DNA from: Legionella parisiensis
GTDB lineage: Bacteria; Pseudomonadota; Gammaproteobacteria; Legionellales; Legionellaceae
Direction of reading: 5' to 3'
DNA: 64,000 bases
NCBI RefSeq assembly: GCF_001467945.1
Contig: NZ_LNYQ01000012.1
Span: 186,001 to 250,000 of the forward strand
The position numbers and the translations under genes are program-made. Every line of letters begins with the position of its first letter. The stretch's first letter is position 1. The notes under the pieces were generated by a model. That model was not told the origin of the DNA. It worked only from the letters and a program-made list of their open reading frames with translations, and searched no databases. Positions 29,846-39,514 of the stretch are shown one piece after another.

Positions 29846-30349
29846 TTATCTCAATGACATAGTGGATTGATTTTCTTTTTCTAATTGATCAAACAAGTCA
29901 TCAGGCTCAACTTGTCCTGCAACAATCCAAGCCGCTATAGAGTTAGCCAACAGATCTATTGTGTATTTTTCTTGTTCTTGTGGCTCTCCGGCAATAACAG
30001 AATTTTGCCTTGTTTGAGTTAAGTCAGATACAGATACGGCATTCTTCAATTGGACAGGTAAAAATTTAATGTAGAGCGTCATAAGTTGTTCACGAGTTAA
30101 TTCGCCCGCAGCAACCATGCTTAAAATAGTGTTACACCATTGGTCGTGAGATTGCGCACGATGTTTCTTATGTTCCGCAATCATACTAATAATACCACCT
30201 AGGGTTTGCCCCTGTTCATTTGTATTTTCGACAGGCTTAGGTCCCGGAATGGCTAATTGACCAACATAAGCAAACCTGGCTTTATCAGTTACAGCTGGGA
30301 AATATTTATTATCTTGAATCTGAATCTTTAAATGAACTTTATTAGCCAT
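29846..30349 (-). CDS. Second half of a split OTU-like protein, effector candidate
   Basis: 167 residues. The first 20 (KVHLKIQIQDNKYFPAV) resemble the last strands of an OTU deubiquitinase, where a catalytic His-Tyr pair normally stands; here it is Lys15-Tyr16. The remainder is a helical domain of unknown family ending in a polar, Glu-rich tail (FDQLEKENQSTMSLR) that could be a Dot/Icm signal. Its ATG shares one base with the stop of the upstream gene (TAATG), so the two are translationally coupled. Read together they would form one OTU-like fold plus a C-terminal domain. Confidence 0.6.
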   Translation of the reverse strand: MANKVHLKIQIQDNKYFPAVTDKARFAYVGQLAIPGPKPVENTNEQGQTLGGIISMIAEHKKHRAQSHDQWCNTILSMVAAGELTREQLMTLYIKFLPVQLKNAVSVSDLTQTRQNSVIAGEPQEQEKYTIDLLANSIAAWIVAGQVEPDDLFDQLEKENQSTMSLR

Positions 30350-30879
30350 TATTCTTCTCCATCATATACTTCTCTTTTTCTCAGCTCTTTGCCAAGTTCT
30401 TTAAAAGATAGAGTAACAGTAATCCCTAGTGTCTGAGCCAAGGCATTTAAAGCACTTGGTGGCAGCTGGACTTCGGGATCGCGTAAGTAACTTTTGGGTG
30501 TTTCCGCACTCAACCCATCAAATACCTCAATATACTTTAAAGGATGGGTATATAACTCATCCACCACTAACTGGCGTAATACGTATGCCATACACTCCAC
30601 TAATTCTGACTTACGAGAGCTATTAAGTAACATGCCCATGCGTTCAGGAAGTGTTAAATACGGTTGGTTGCTTATATACTTGGGAAAGTGCTGATAAAAG
30701 CGCTCCAAAATTTTTTTCAACGTTGCATCATTACCACGCTGGCTATTACTCTGCAAAGAATCAATCAAAGCCACAGCAACGGCATGAAATTGCTCATTAC
30801 CGACATTGATAAAACTATATTCTGCACGTGGTCTAGGTTCATGCTGTACATAAGCTCTATTACTAAAAAAACCCGCCAT
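30349..30879 (-). CDS. First half of a split OTU-like protein, effector candidate
   Basis: 176 residues. VGNEQFHAVAVALIDSL aligns with the OTU catalytic loop D-G-N-C-x-F-x-A-V-A, with Asp replaced by Val26 and the nucleophile Cys by Glu29. LRQLVVDELYTHPLKYIEVFDG and LPPSALNALAQTLGITVTL match the following helix and the WGG-x-IEL-x-ALA-type strand of OTU domains. The fold stops before the last strands, which are found at the start of the next gene. No signal peptide. A PmrA-type tandem box lies upstream (30921-30940). The OTU assignment is by eye and is inference; a catalytically dead ubiquitin-binding protein, or a decaying gene, would both fit. Confidence 0.6.
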   Translation of the reverse strand: MAGFFSNRAYVQHEPRPRAEYSFINVGNEQFHAVAVALIDSLQSNSQRGNDATLKKILERFYQHFPKYISNQPYLTLPERMGMLLNSSRKSELVECMAYVLRQLVVDELYTHPLKYIEVFDGLSAETPKSYLRDPEVQLPPSALNALAQTLGITVTLSFKELGKELRKREVYDGEE

Positions 30880-30920
30880 GATGCTCTCCCAACCTCAATA
30901 TAACTTCATTCTAATGAATC

Positions 30921-30940
30921 AAAATTAAGGAAATATTAAC
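30921..30940 (-). promoter_or_regulatory. PmrA-type tandem box
   Basis: On the minus strand the site reads GTTAATATT-TC-CTTAATTTT. The known Legionella PmrA element is a tandem cTTAATatT separated by two bases; this fits with one mismatch in each half. A possible -10 (TAGAAT, minus strand 30913-30908) follows 7 bases on. It would place the OTU-like pair under the PmrAB system that controls many effector genes. Confidence 0.6.
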
Positions 30941-31282
30941 TAGTAGTAACATTATGAGATCTAAATTTACAGTTAATCCCATTTTTCAAACAACCCACAG
31001 CAACAAAATAGTACGTTATATTACAATTCTATACTACATGTAATAATTTTACTCTATTAAGCCGCAATAAGACAATGCTTATACTTTATATACATATTTA
31101 TGATGATTACATGAAGTTTATAGCGATCTTATGACTTAAGGAAATATTTATTGGCACGTCGTCAAGAAAATAATTGAGTTTGCGTTCAAAAGTTACTACC
31201 GTTAAGTAGCTTCTCAATATACCAAGAAGCTAAAATGGTTTTTTACTGCTAAATCAGATTTACATCAATTAAGGACTTACTC
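30941..31282. other. Intergenic gap between the divergent OTU-like and DOT1-like genes
   Basis: AT-rich, no open frame of note. It holds a perfect 8-base inverted repeat TAGCTTCT (31207-31214) / AGAAGCTA (31225-31232) about 50 bases before the DOT1-like start. Nothing else recognised. Confidence 0.5.
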
Positions 31283-32020
31283 TTGAGCCATTTGACCCCT
31301 TATCTTATTTGTTTGCTCCCTGTGCTCTTTACGTTACTTCTTCATTTAAAATATAAAAGAAAACAAATCAACGTGACCCATTGGCAAAAAAAATTAAATT
31401 TGCAAGAACACTTTGACGTTTTCCATCAAATTTACGCTGGAGCTAATGGCTTTATGCTGTCTCAGAATGCGCGTCACGAACAAGATGCAATGGAATATGC
31501 TTATGGAGAAATCAAATTTTTATCATTTATTGCGCTGTTATCTCTAACAAGCCCTAATGAAAACACCGTCTTCTATGACTTGGGTTCGGGAACAGGGAAA
31601 GCAGTATTAGCCTGCAGTATGGTGTTCCCAATATGCAAAAGTATTGGCATCGAATTATTTCCAGAACTCTACCTCGATGCCTGCAAACGACGTGATCAAT
31701 TAGCTGCTGTGGCAAACTATGCCGTACAAGCAAAAAAAATTCAGTTTATTTTGGGGGATTTTCTCAAGGAAAATTTGGATGATGCAACGATTGTTTTTAT
31801 TAATTCTACTGCTTTTTTTGGTCCAACATGGGAAAAACTATGTACTAAACTCGATCATTTACCCCATCTCACCACAGTGATTACCACCAGCAAAACATTA
31901 TCTAGTACTCATTTTACTGTAATGACACGCACTAAAGTTGAAATGAGTTGGGGGGTTGTGTTTGCTTATATCCATAAGCGAAAACAACTTTCGACTAACT
32001 GTCTTGAAAAGATTGAATAA
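31283..32020 (+). CDS. DOT1-like class I SAM methyltransferase with N-terminal membrane anchor
   Basis: 245 residues from a TTG codon with AAGGA 10 bases upstream; the next in-frame ATG would remove the anchor. A hydrophobic helix spans about 6-22. The core reads YGEI (74-77), the SAM loop DLGSGTGKAVL (99-109), acidic Glu124 at the end of strand 2, GDFL (158-161), VFINSTAFFGP (171-181) and SWGVVFAYIHKR near the end. This order matches the DOT1 histone H3K79 methyltransferase family (YGE, DLGSGVGQ, GDFL, VFVNNFAF). No chromatin substrate exists in bacteria, so it may act on a host or on a bacterial protein. Confidence 0.7.
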   Translation: MSHLTPYLICLLPVLFTLLLHLKYKRKQINVTHWQKKLNLQEHFDVFHQIYAGANGFMLSQNARHEQDAMEYAYGEIKFLSFIALLSLTSPNENTVFYDLGSGTGKAVLACSMVFPICKSIGIELFPELYLDACKRRDQLAAVANYAVQAKKIQFILGDFLKENLDDATIVFINSTAFFGPTWEKLCTKLDHLPHLTTVITTSKTLSSTHFTVMTRTKVEMSWGVVFAYIHKRKQLSTNCLEKIE

Positions 32021-32117
32021 TTTTTTTCCCAGTCTATACTTATAAAACAAGGACAATTGTCAGCACCTAATCTGTATTGGTAGCAGACTTTGAAACACGC
32101 GACAACACGAGGTGGGT

Positions 32118-32429
32118 ATGATCAAATCGGAACTCATAGAACACATCGCTGCTCGAATGACGCATCTTACTGAAAAGCAAGTGGCTGATGGCATAAATAG
32201 AATATTGGAGTTAATGAGTGAAGCACTCATTAAAAATCAACGGATAGAAATTAGGGGATTCGGCAGCTTTTCTCTCCATTATCGTCCACCCCGCAACGCT
32301 CATAATCCTAAAACTGGTGAAAAAGTTGTGACAAAAGCTAAATACAGCCCTCATTTTAAACCAGGAAAAGAATTACGGGAACGAGTCGATGTATCACGTG
32401 ATAAATATAAATTACCTGATGAAGAATAA
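32118..32429 (+). CDS. ihfB: Integration host factor subunit beta
   Basis: 103 residues from [11 protein letters not shown] with GAGGTG just upstream. HU/IHF fold with [24 protein letters not shown] carrying the Pro of the beta-ribbon arm, and [16 protein letters not shown] as in IhfB. With IhfA it bends DNA sharply. A terminator follows at 32541. Confidence 0.95.
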   Translation: MIKSELIEHIAARMTHLTEKQVADGINRILELMSEALIKNQRIEIRGFGSFSLHYRPPRNAHNPKTGEKVVTKAKYSPHFKPGKELRERVDVSRDKYKLPDEE

Positions 32430-32540
32430 GGTAATAACTCAGGTTCCCAAAATATGTAGTTGAACGATGGGTTTGAGCACTTACGAAAGAGGTGGTTCCT
32501 GGGTACTGCTTTTGTTGCACTCAGGAATTTCATAACAAAA

Positions 32541-32580
32541 CCTGGGTTTCTTCAATTCCCCAGGAATCTTTTTATTTTTT
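32541..32580 (+). terminator. Rho-independent terminator after ihfB
   Basis: CCTGGG (32541-32546) pairs with CCCAGG (32559-32564) and is followed by a T-rich run (32568-32580). It lies just beyond the convergent dcd stop. Confidence 0.6.
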
Positions 32581-32590
32581 ATTATAAATA

Positions 32591-33157
32591 TCAAGTACGA
32601 GGTAAAGTAACTCCTGTTTGTCCCTGATATTTTCCATTGCGATCTCGGTATGAAACAGCGCAAATTTCCGTAGCTTCTAAAAATAGCATTTGTGCAACGC
32701 CTTCATGCGCATAAATTTTAGCGGGCAAAGTAGTCGTATTCGAAAACTCCAAAGTTACATGACCTTCCCACTCGGGCTCCAAAGGAGTCACATTAACAAT
32801 AATGCCGCAACGTGCATAAGTCGATTTGCCAAGACAAATAGTCAGTATATTGCGTGGAATGCGGAAATATTCTACGGTTCTTGCTAATGCAAAAGAGTTG
32901 GGCGGAATAATACACACATCTGATTGCACGTCAACGAAGCTGTTTTCATCAAAAGCTTTAGGATCCACAATAGCAGAATTAATGTTGGTGAAAATTTTAA
33001 ATTCATTAGAGCAGCGGACATCATACCCATAGCTGGATACGCCGTATGAAATGATCCTTCCATTGTTATTTTCACGCACTTGTCCGGGTTGAAATGGAGA
33101 TATCATTCCATGTTCAAGCGCCATTTTTTCTATCCATCTATCTGATTTAATCGACAC
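32591..33157 (-). CDS. dcd: dCTP deaminase
   Basis: 188 residues. Conserved [48 protein letters not shown] and [12 protein letters not shown] blocks, including the catalytic Glu. It deaminates dCTP to dUTP, the main source of dTMP in enteric bacteria. Monocistronic, convergent with ihfB. Confidence 0.97.
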   Translation of the reverse strand: MSIKSDRWIEKMALEHGMISPFQPGQVRENNNGRIISYGVSSYGYDVRCSNEFKIFTNINSAIVDPKAFDENSFVDVQSDVCIIPPNSFALARTVEYFRIPRNILTICLGKSTYARCGIIVNVTPLEPEWEGHVTLEFSNTTTLPAKIYAHEGVAQMLFLEATEICAVSYRDRNGKYQGQTGVTLPRT

Positions 33158-33442
33158 AATAAAAACCTCATGACTTCTTTGAAAATAAGTGTTCTATCAT
33201 AAAAGTGAACTAAACGAAAGTTTAAGTTGATAATCCTGTTTATTCTGCGGATCATTTCATAATTTTAAAGAAAGGAGAGAGGATCTAATCTTAACAATGT
33301 TATTTGCACTTTATACCTATAATAAGGATTATTGTGCTAATTTCATTTATATCCCGAAAGGTGTAATTGTCCCTTATGCTTATTCTGGACAAAAAGAAGA
33401 ATACTTTATTTTTGTCCAGAAATATGAGCGTTGGAATTTAAT

Positions 33443-34198
33443 CTATTTTTTCTTTGCAGCCATACTGGACAAAACATCGCCCAGCTCCATTGGCATTGGA
33501 AACACAATGGTAGAGTTATTATTACCTGCTATAGCTGCTAATGTCTGCAAATAGCGTAATTGCATTGCCTGTGGTTGTTGCGCTAAAACTTGTGACGCTT
33601 GTAATAACTTAGCAGAAGCTTGCAACTCCCCTTCAGCATGAATCACCTTCGCGCGTCGCTCACGCTCTGCCTCAGCCTGTCTTGCAATGGCACGTATCAT
33701 GCTTTCATCCAAATCAACACGTTTAATTTCAACATTAGATACTTTAATCCCCCAGGTATCTGTTTGGGAATCCAGTATTTTTTGTACGTCGCTATTTAAT
33801 CGTTCACGTTCAGAAAGCATTTCATCCAACTCATGCTGTCCTAACACAGAACGCAGAGTCGTTTGTGCCAATTGGCTGGTTGCCTCATAATAATTTTCTA
33901 CTTGGATAATTGCATTTTCTGGAATCACCACACGAAAGTATAAAACTGCATTTACTCTTACTGAGACGTTATCTTTGGAGATAACATCTTGGCTTGGCAC
34001 ATCCATAACTATAGTACGTAAATCGACTCGTACCACTTGTTGGATCACGGGAATAATAAGTACTAATCCAGGTCCTTTCACTTTCCAGAAGCGCCCCAAC
34101 ATGAATACAACACCGCGCTCATATTCTCTAAATACTTTAATTGCTGATACCAAAAGCAATACGATTGCAATAACGATCACCGTGAAAAAAGGTCCCAT
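33443..34198 (-). CDS. Slipin / stomatin-like SPFH protein (QmcA/YbbK type)
   Basis: 251 residues. One N-terminal membrane helix (about 4-20), then the SPFH domain ([38 protein letters not shown]) and a coiled-coil region rich in Ala, Glu and Gln. Slipins form large oligomers in membrane microdomains. It starts 1 base after the NfeD stop, the conserved NfeD-slipin gene pair in which the NfeD protease cuts the slipin's hydrophobic C-terminus; here the tail [15 protein letters not shown] is such a candidate site. Confidence 0.93.
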   Translation of the reverse strand: MGPFFTVIVIAIVLLLVSAIKVFREYERGVVFMLGRFWKVKGPGLVLIIPVIQQVVRVDLRTIVMDVPSQDVISKDNVSVRVNAVLYFRVVIPENAIIQVENYYEATSQLAQTTLRSVLGQHELDEMLSERERLNSDVQKILDSQTDTWGIKVSNVEIKRVDLDESMIRAIARQAEAERERRAKVIHAEGELQASAKLLQASQVLAQQPQAMQLRYLQTLAAIAGNNNSTIVFPMPMELGDVLSSMAAKKK

Positions 34199-34199
34199 T

Positions 34200-35564
34200 T
34201 TACCCTCCTTGATTACCTAAATCTTCTTCAATTTCTAAGACGAGCCCTGAGGCTCCGATTACTTTTATTGGTTTTCTTGCTGCAATAAACTTTTTCGAAT
34301 GTACACTCCAAATCTCACCACGAATAAATGCCTGCCCGTCAAGATTAATGTCACCAAGCGTACGGCCTTTGGCCCCTATTAAAACAATTAAACCATGTTT
34401 TACACCTTGTCGTCGCGCTTTTAGCGCCATCCCAAGTACGATCACAAAGAAAAAAATATTCACGAGAGCCATTGCTCCAATTGCCGACCATGCAATTTGA
34501 TATGCCTGGTTGTCGCTATCAATTAACATAATGGATCCGATGATAAATGCTATTGTGCCCCCGATGCCTAAAGAACCATATGCCGGGACAAATGCTTCCG
34601 CGATAACAAATCCTATTCCCAATATAATAAGGAAGAAACCTGCATAACTAATCGGTAATAATTGCAGTGCGTACAGTGCAATACACATTGATATGGCACC
34701 GATTACTCCAGGTAGTATATGACCTGGGTTAACTAATTCGAAGAAAATGCCATATATTCCCAGCAAAAGAAGGAGATAAGCAACTGTAGGATCAGTAATT
34801 ATTGATAAAAATCGTGTACGCCAATCAGGTTCGATTAACTCGATTTGTGCATTGCTTGTGTTGAGTGTTATTTTCTGATTATTTTGCATTACTGAAATGC
34901 CATGCAACTGTGAAAGTAAGTCATGCTCATCACGTGCAATATAGTTAATAACACCTTCCTTTAAAGCCTCTGTGGCAGTTAAAGTCTCAGCATTTAAAAC
35001 TGCCTTTTGAGCAAAATCTGGATTGCGTCCCCGCAATTGCGCCAATGATCTTAAAGTTGCCACTGCATCGTTAGTAATTTTTTTCTCCATCGTTGTCTGC
35101 TTATTTGATTTGGTTTCCTCAGTAAAACCAGTCATAGCGATATTGACTGGACTTGCTGCTCCTAATTGAGTTCCTGGTGCCATAGCTGCTATGGTACTAG
35201 CGTAGAGTAAGTAAGTTCCTGCACTTGCGGCTCGCGCACCATTTGGACTGACGTAAGTCACTATTGGAACATTAGATGATAAAAACTTTTGTATAATTTC
35301 TCGTGTAGCCTCATCAAGCCCACCTGGAGTATCAAGAGTAATCAGGATTAAATCTGCATTTTGCACATTATCAATATTGCGTATAATGTAATCAGATGTG
35401 GCTGGTCCTATTGCTCCTTTGATTTTAAGTTCGACGATTTTTGCTGCATAAGAGCTGGAAGTACAAATGAATAAAAGAATTAGGAGTAAGCCTATTCGCG
35501 ATAAGAATACGCTCCGACCTGTAGGTGAGAATATGGACTTTGGCATGCTGTAAGGTTCACACAT
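34200..35564 (-). CDS. NfeD-family membrane serine protease
   Basis: 454 residues from the ATG preceded by GAAGGAAAGGAG; earlier in-frame ATGs have no such site. Signal peptide to SSSYA|AK. A ClpP-like protease domain follows, with the nucleophile Ser in [16 protein letters not shown] and the general-base Lys in [24 protein letters not shown], then four to five membrane helices and the NfeD OB-fold at the C-terminus ([36 protein letters not shown]). Long-form NfeD, paired with the slipin gene downstream. Confidence 0.93.
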   Translation of the reverse strand: MCEPYSMPKSIFSPTGRSVFLSRIGLLLILLFICTSSSYAAKIVELKIKGAIGPATSDYIIRNIDNVQNADLILITLDTPGGLDEATREIIQKFLSSNVPIVTYVSPNGARAASAGTYLLYASTIAAMAPGTQLGAASPVNIAMTGFTEETKSNKQTTMEKKITNDAVATLRSLAQLRGRNPDFAQKAVLNAETLTATEALKEGVINYIARDEHDLLSQLHGISVMQNNQKITLNTSNAQIELIEPDWRTRFLSIITDPTVAYLLLLLGIYGIFFELVNPGHILPGVIGAISMCIALYALQLLPISYAGFFLIILGIGFVIAEAFVPAYGSLGIGGTIAFIIGSIMLIDSDNQAYQIAWSAIGAMALVNIFFFVIVLGMALKARRQGVKHGLIVLIGAKGRTLGDINLDGQAFIRGEIWSVHSKKFIAARKPIKVIGASGLVLEIEEDLGNQGG

Positions 35565-35734
35565 GCTCCTTTCCTTCATGAATATATGCATATGATAAAA
35601 GATAGCACACTTTGATTCATTTATTGGCTGAACACTTGCATGATTATTAATAAATCGCTTGTATTATGGAGTTTTTCCAGATAAACCCAGGCTATGTGCA
35701 CACATGCCCGGGCTGCTTCATATTAGAGATAGTT

Positions 35735-37339
35735 TTAGAAATATACGCCAATCTGTGCCGAAACTGTATCTGCTGTGCCTCCAGTTCCTATTGTCGGTGC
35801 GTTTACAAGACCAGGTGGTGCAGCACCATTGGCAATATCATTCGAGCCATAATCAATTTCATGTCGGTATTCAATACTTTCTACAGTATCTTTCCAAATA
35901 GAAATATTAAATACTCCAATAAATCGATGTTCTGGCAAATTTAGTGCGAGTGCCTCTTGAGTCCTTTGGTAACCAACACCAATAGATGCAGGTCTATTGA
36001 ATGCCCTAAATGTCATATCAATTTCTGTTTGTAATGCTTGTGGTTTTGCGCCACGGCCATTGAAGCTTAAATCCTGAGCTCTAAACGCATCAATTGTTCC
36101 GACCCATTCAGCAGCAAAATTAAATCGATCGTAAGCTATGTTACCGTGTACATCTATAGCTTGCGTTTTTCGTACTAGCTCACTTCCATTGAGTAAGGAG
36201 CCAAAACCGCCAAAAGTTCCAGGATTTGCGGCAGTATTTTGCATTCCAGCTGCATCATTAATCGAACTTATGTAACTTGCGCCTATTTCACCACTCATTT
36301 TGTCCAATGCAAAGACATACCCACCATTCACACCGCCAACCCCAGCTCTCCCCAGTGTGGTATCACTTCGATAAATATATGTTGAAACAAATGGGCCAGT
36401 ATCTTCTTGGGACTTATAGCCTATTATAAAGGGCCTTGTTTTAGTGCGAGACATATCTAACGTTAATGGAGAACTGATCATCGAACTGGAATAACGACCA
36501 AAGGGTACGTATACCTGGCCCGCAGTAAAATAAAAAGGTGTTTTGTCCAGATTACCAATATTCACAAAGCCCATATTGAGGTTAAATGCTGAATTATTAA
36601 TCCTTGGACCTACCTCTGGTGGGCTTGCATCATAAGCGATTGCTATATAGGCTTCAACATTTTGGTTTAGCGCTGCAGCAACATTGAGCTCACTTGAGCC
36701 AAGAGTTAAGTCAACATTTGTACCGCCAACATAATCACTATTGAGCATGCCTACGGGCTCGGCTTTACCACTAAGTGCAATGATTGGTCTTTCAGGTATG
36801 GGGTAGCCCATATTCCGATATGCTCTATATAATCTTCGGCGTTGTTGCAACAAACGGATGTCCCGATTAATACTCGAGATATTAACAATATAATCTGACC
36901 CATCAAACGCAGGCCTATCCCCTAAATATGGGGAAGCAATCACCGGTGTTCCTGCAATGTAGGTAACCACTCGACCTTCAGCAACTAAAGCAGTTGGATA
37001 GAATCCTACTGATTCTGGATGTTCTTCGGGTGTATGCACCGAAAGCGTTGATGAGTGATATTTGACCATGTTGCCTTGTGCTACCTGGTCATGCTCGTGC
37101 TTTTTCCCATGTTTTACACGATCTTTGGGCTCCTGTTTTTTTGCTTCCTTTTTGCTCGGCTTATCCACATGTTTCACTTTATGAGAAACCAGTTCCTTTT
37201 GTAATGAGTCTAATTGTGCTTGTAATTGTTGTGCTTGTTTCTGTAGACGCGCTATTTGACGTTGCAACTGTTGATCATGTTCCGCATAGAGTGGCGTTGA
37301 CAAACAGACTAGGGCCAATATTATTTTTTTATACTGCAT
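35735..37339 (-). CDS. LbtU-family siderophore porin / outer membrane protein
   Basis: 534 residues. Signal peptide to LYA|EH, then a Gln-rich coiled coil (about 22-55), a Lys/His-rich linker, and a long beta-barrel region with alternating hydrophobic strands ending in the C-terminal Phe of GVYF. N-terminal coiled coil plus barrel is the layout of LbtU, the TonB-independent legiobactin receptor of Legionella. No TonB box or plug domain is seen. AGGAG stands 7 bases upstream. The substrate is not known; no Fur box was recognised upstream. Confidence 0.75.
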   Translation of the reverse strand: MQYKKIILALVCLSTPLYAEHDQQLQRQIARLQKQAQQLQAQLDSLQKELVSHKVKHVDKPSKKEAKKQEPKDRVKHGKKHEHDQVAQGNMVKYHSSTLSVHTPEEHPESVGFYPTALVAEGRVVTYIAGTPVIASPYLGDRPAFDGSDYIVNISSINRDIRLLQQRRRLYRAYRNMGYPIPERPIIALSGKAEPVGMLNSDYVGGTNVDLTLGSSELNVAAALNQNVEAYIAIAYDASPPEVGPRINNSAFNLNMGFVNIGNLDKTPFYFTAGQVYVPFGRYSSSMISSPLTLDMSRTKTRPFIIGYKSQEDTGPFVSTYIYRSDTTLGRAGVGGVNGGYVFALDKMSGEIGASYISSINDAAGMQNTAANPGTFGGFGSLLNGSELVRKTQAIDVHGNIAYDRFNFAAEWVGTIDAFRAQDLSFNGRGAKPQALQTEIDMTFRAFNRPASIGVGYQRTQEALALNLPEHRFIGVFNISIWKDTVESIEYRHEIDYGSNDIANGAAPPGLVNAPTIGTGGTADTVSAQIGVYF

Positions 37340-37463
37340 GCGGTACTCCTGTTCATTATTTTTACTTCCACATCGGAATGGCAGAAAATTATAGCTTGGG
37401 AAACAAGGAGTGGCTAGCCTCTTTTTTACATTTTTTGCTTAAATTTTGTAACTATTATTTGTA

Positions 37464-37494
37464 TAAAAAAAGCCCATATGGAAGTATGGGCTTT
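37464..37494 (-). terminator. Rho-independent terminator of the first MOMP gene
   Basis: Read on the minus strand: AAAGCCCATA, loop, TATGGGCTTT followed by a run of seven T. Stem positions 37469-37478 and 37485-37494. Just beyond the MOMP stop at 37520. Confidence 0.9.
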
Positions 37495-37519
37495 AACGAA
37501 TACAGCTATGATGATTTGA

Positions 37520-38482
37520 TTAGGCGCTACCGATCAACTTAAGGCCGAAGTATGGGCCATAAACTCCGTAATCAACTGGGCGGACAGAACCAAATAAGTT
37601 AGGAAGAGTCTGCTCTTGCAGCACATGGAAATAATTGACGACTTGATAACCTGCCTGAATATTAGCAATGCCTACAGGCGTTGCATGAGAATAATTAACT
37701 CCAAGTTTTGCTTCCAGGCTCGGAACTATACCATTTTTTCGTAAGGATACTTGCTCAACAATAGCATGAACAGGAGAGGCGACAAAACCCGCATGATATC
37801 GGTTTGTTCCATAGAGAATAGAACCGCCTCCATTTGCGGTAATGCTAAATGAGTCGGTCATTTTGTAGGCATAATTAATTCCCGCTACAGGACCAATGCC
37901 TTTATAATCAGTATTGTCAAACTTGCTAAATGGATTGCTCGCAAGTGAAGGAATTATTGAGGTTATATAATAATTGTTACCTGTTGATTGTATATTTGCA
38001 TATTGCACACCAGCATAGAAACGTATTTTTTTTCTTATGCTGAAATCAGTATGTTGCCCCATCACTACATTAACTTGATCAATTCTATTGCGATTAATGA
38101 ATTCAAATGGCGCGGGTATTTCTGGAATATCTACTGCCGGAATGGTTAAAAAACCGAAAAGCTCTGTTGGCCCTGCAGATGTACTGTAATGCATCCAGTT
38201 GACAGTAATATCGTTTCCTGTACCAAAATGGTAAGAGCCTTCTAAAAGATAGCCCCAGTCCAATTCATTTTTTAATTCTTTATTTAAAGGTACTGTTCCA
38301 GGTTGAAATGCTTTCTCAGCACCATAAATCGATCTTAAATACAGTGCTTGCGCACCGAAGTCCCAGAAATTCGTCACACATGGAACTGTGACATTACCTG
38401 GGGTGCAAACTGGGCCCATACTTCCGGCAGTAGCTACACTTGCTGCCAATCCCAATCCAGCTATAGTTGCTTTCTTAAACAT
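37520..38482 (-). CDS. Legionella major outer membrane protein paralogue 1
   Basis: 320 residues. Signal peptide MFKKATIAGLGLAASVATA, then [16 protein letters not shown], the hallmark N-terminus of the Legionella MOMP (OmpS) family with two Cys that can form disulfides across subunits. The rest is an amphipathic barrel ending in FGLKLIGSA. It is clearly more divergent than the next two copies (for example, a different central loop region). The protein family is a cation-selective porin and a complement C3 acceptor. It has its own terminator at 37464 and lies 69 bases below the second gene. Confidence 0.92.
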   Translation of the reverse strand: MFKKATIAGLGLAASVATAGSMGPVCTPGNVTVPCVTNFWDFGAQALYLRSIYGAEKAFQPGTVPLNKELKNELDWGYLLEGSYHFGTGNDITVNWMHYSTSAGPTELFGFLTIPAVDIPEIPAPFEFINRNRIDQVNVVMGQHTDFSIRKKIRFYAGVQYANIQSTGNNYYITSIIPSLASNPFSKFDNTDYKGIGPVAGINYAYKMTDSFSITANGGGSILYGTNRYHAGFVASPVHAIVEQVSLRKNGIVPSLEAKLGVNYSHATPVGIANIQAGYQVVNYFHVLQEQTLPNLFGSVRPVDYGVYGPYFGLKLIGSA

Positions 38483-38495
38483 GAATACTCCATTA

Positions 38496-38527
38496 GAAAA
38501 AAAAAGCCCATCATGAAGATGGGCTTT
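38496..38527 (-). terminator. Rho-independent terminator of the second MOMP gene
   Basis: Minus strand: AAAGCCCATC (complement of 38518-38527), loop, GATGGGCTTT (complement of 38503-38512), then a T-run (complement of 38496-38502). It ends the transcript just upstream of the first MOMP gene. Confidence 0.9.
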
Positions 38528-38551
38528 ATAAAATCTTAATCTATTAAGAAA

Positions 38552-39514
38552 TTAAACATTTCCTACATACTTCAGGCCGAAGTAAGGACCAGCAGCAGCG
38601 AAGTCAGTTGAAGTAACTGGCAATACAGTTGTGTTTAACGCATGGATGTAGTCAAACCACATGTATCCAGCATCCAGAGTTAAATCGCCTTGTGCCATTG
38701 CGTAAGTATAGCTAGCACCTAACTTGGCTTCTAATTCTGGAACGATTGATGTTCTGGTGCCGCTTACATCAGCTGTGAACACAACAGGAAGTAAAGGAAC
38801 AGAACCATCTGCATCAACGAAGCCAACGTTGTAGTTATGCTTTTGCGAACCAACTAATACTGCAGCAGCTGCTTTAGCATAAATTCCGAAACCGTTGCCA
38901 AATACGTAGTTCATGTCAATACCAGTACGTGGACCAAATCCGTTGTACTGAGTGCTGCCATTGAATCCAACTGTATAGTCTGGAACACCGTTATCAAAAT
39001 CTGTTGCAAACGCATGAACGCTTCTCTTGATGCTAGCAAATTGCCAACCGCCATGGAAACGGATTTTCTTGTTCGCGCTGAAATCAACAAATTGACCGAA
39101 CTCACCGTTTACTGCATCCCATCTGTTCTTGTGGCCAAAACCAACTAATGTATCTGGATCAAAAGCAGGAGCAAATTCAGTATTGTTCCAACCAGTATCC
39201 AAGTGATACCAAGTCAGAGTGATGTCGTTACCAGTGTTGAAATGGTAAGAACCTTCAATCTGGAATCCCCAGTTCCATTGCGCATCCAGATCAGTGTTAA
39301 TAGCAACACCTGTTGGAGTAGAAGCGATATTCAATGAAATATCGTTATCGGTCATGGTTTGTAAAATTAATGCTTGTCCGCCGATGTTCCATCCAGTAGC
39401 TGGGCAAGGAACAGTGACGTTACCTGGGGTGCAAACTGGACCCATGGTACCAGCGAATACTGCACTGCTACCTAAAGCAAGAACAGCTAACGCTGTTTTT
39501 TTCAAATTTAACAT
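38552..39514 (-). CDS. Legionella major outer membrane protein paralogue 2
   Basis: 320 residues from the ATG with GGAG 7 bases upstream. Signal peptide to [14 protein letters not shown]. Almost identical to the third copy through both termini; the main difference is the loop [16 protein letters not shown], six residues shorter there. C-terminus ends FGLKYVGNV. Transcription ends at the terminator 38496-38527. Outer-membrane porin. Confidence 0.93.
   Translation of the reverse strand: MLNLKKTALAVLALGSSAVFAGTMGPVCTPGNVTVPCPATGWNIGGQALILQTMTDNDISLNIASTPTGVAINTDLDAQWNWGFQIEGSYHFNTGNDITLTWYHLDTGWNNTEFAPAFDPDTLVGFGHKNRWDAVNGEFGQFVDFSANKKIRFHGGWQFASIKRSVHAFATDFDNGVPDYTVGFNGSTQYNGFGPRTGIDMNYVFGNGFGIYAKAAAAVLVGSQKHNYNVGFVDADGSVPLLPVVFTADVSGTRTSIVPELEAKLGASYTYAMAQGDLTLDAGYMWFDYIHALNTTVLPVTSTDFAAAGPYFGLKYVGNV

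Noticed and set aside
30429-30903. Plus-strand frames opposite the OTU-like gene
   Set aside because: Antisense shadows with low-complexity products.
33297-33554. 85-codon plus-strand frame before and across the slipin 3' end
   Set aside because: Antisense to the slipin gene over half its length, no ribosome binding site, and composition unlike a protein.
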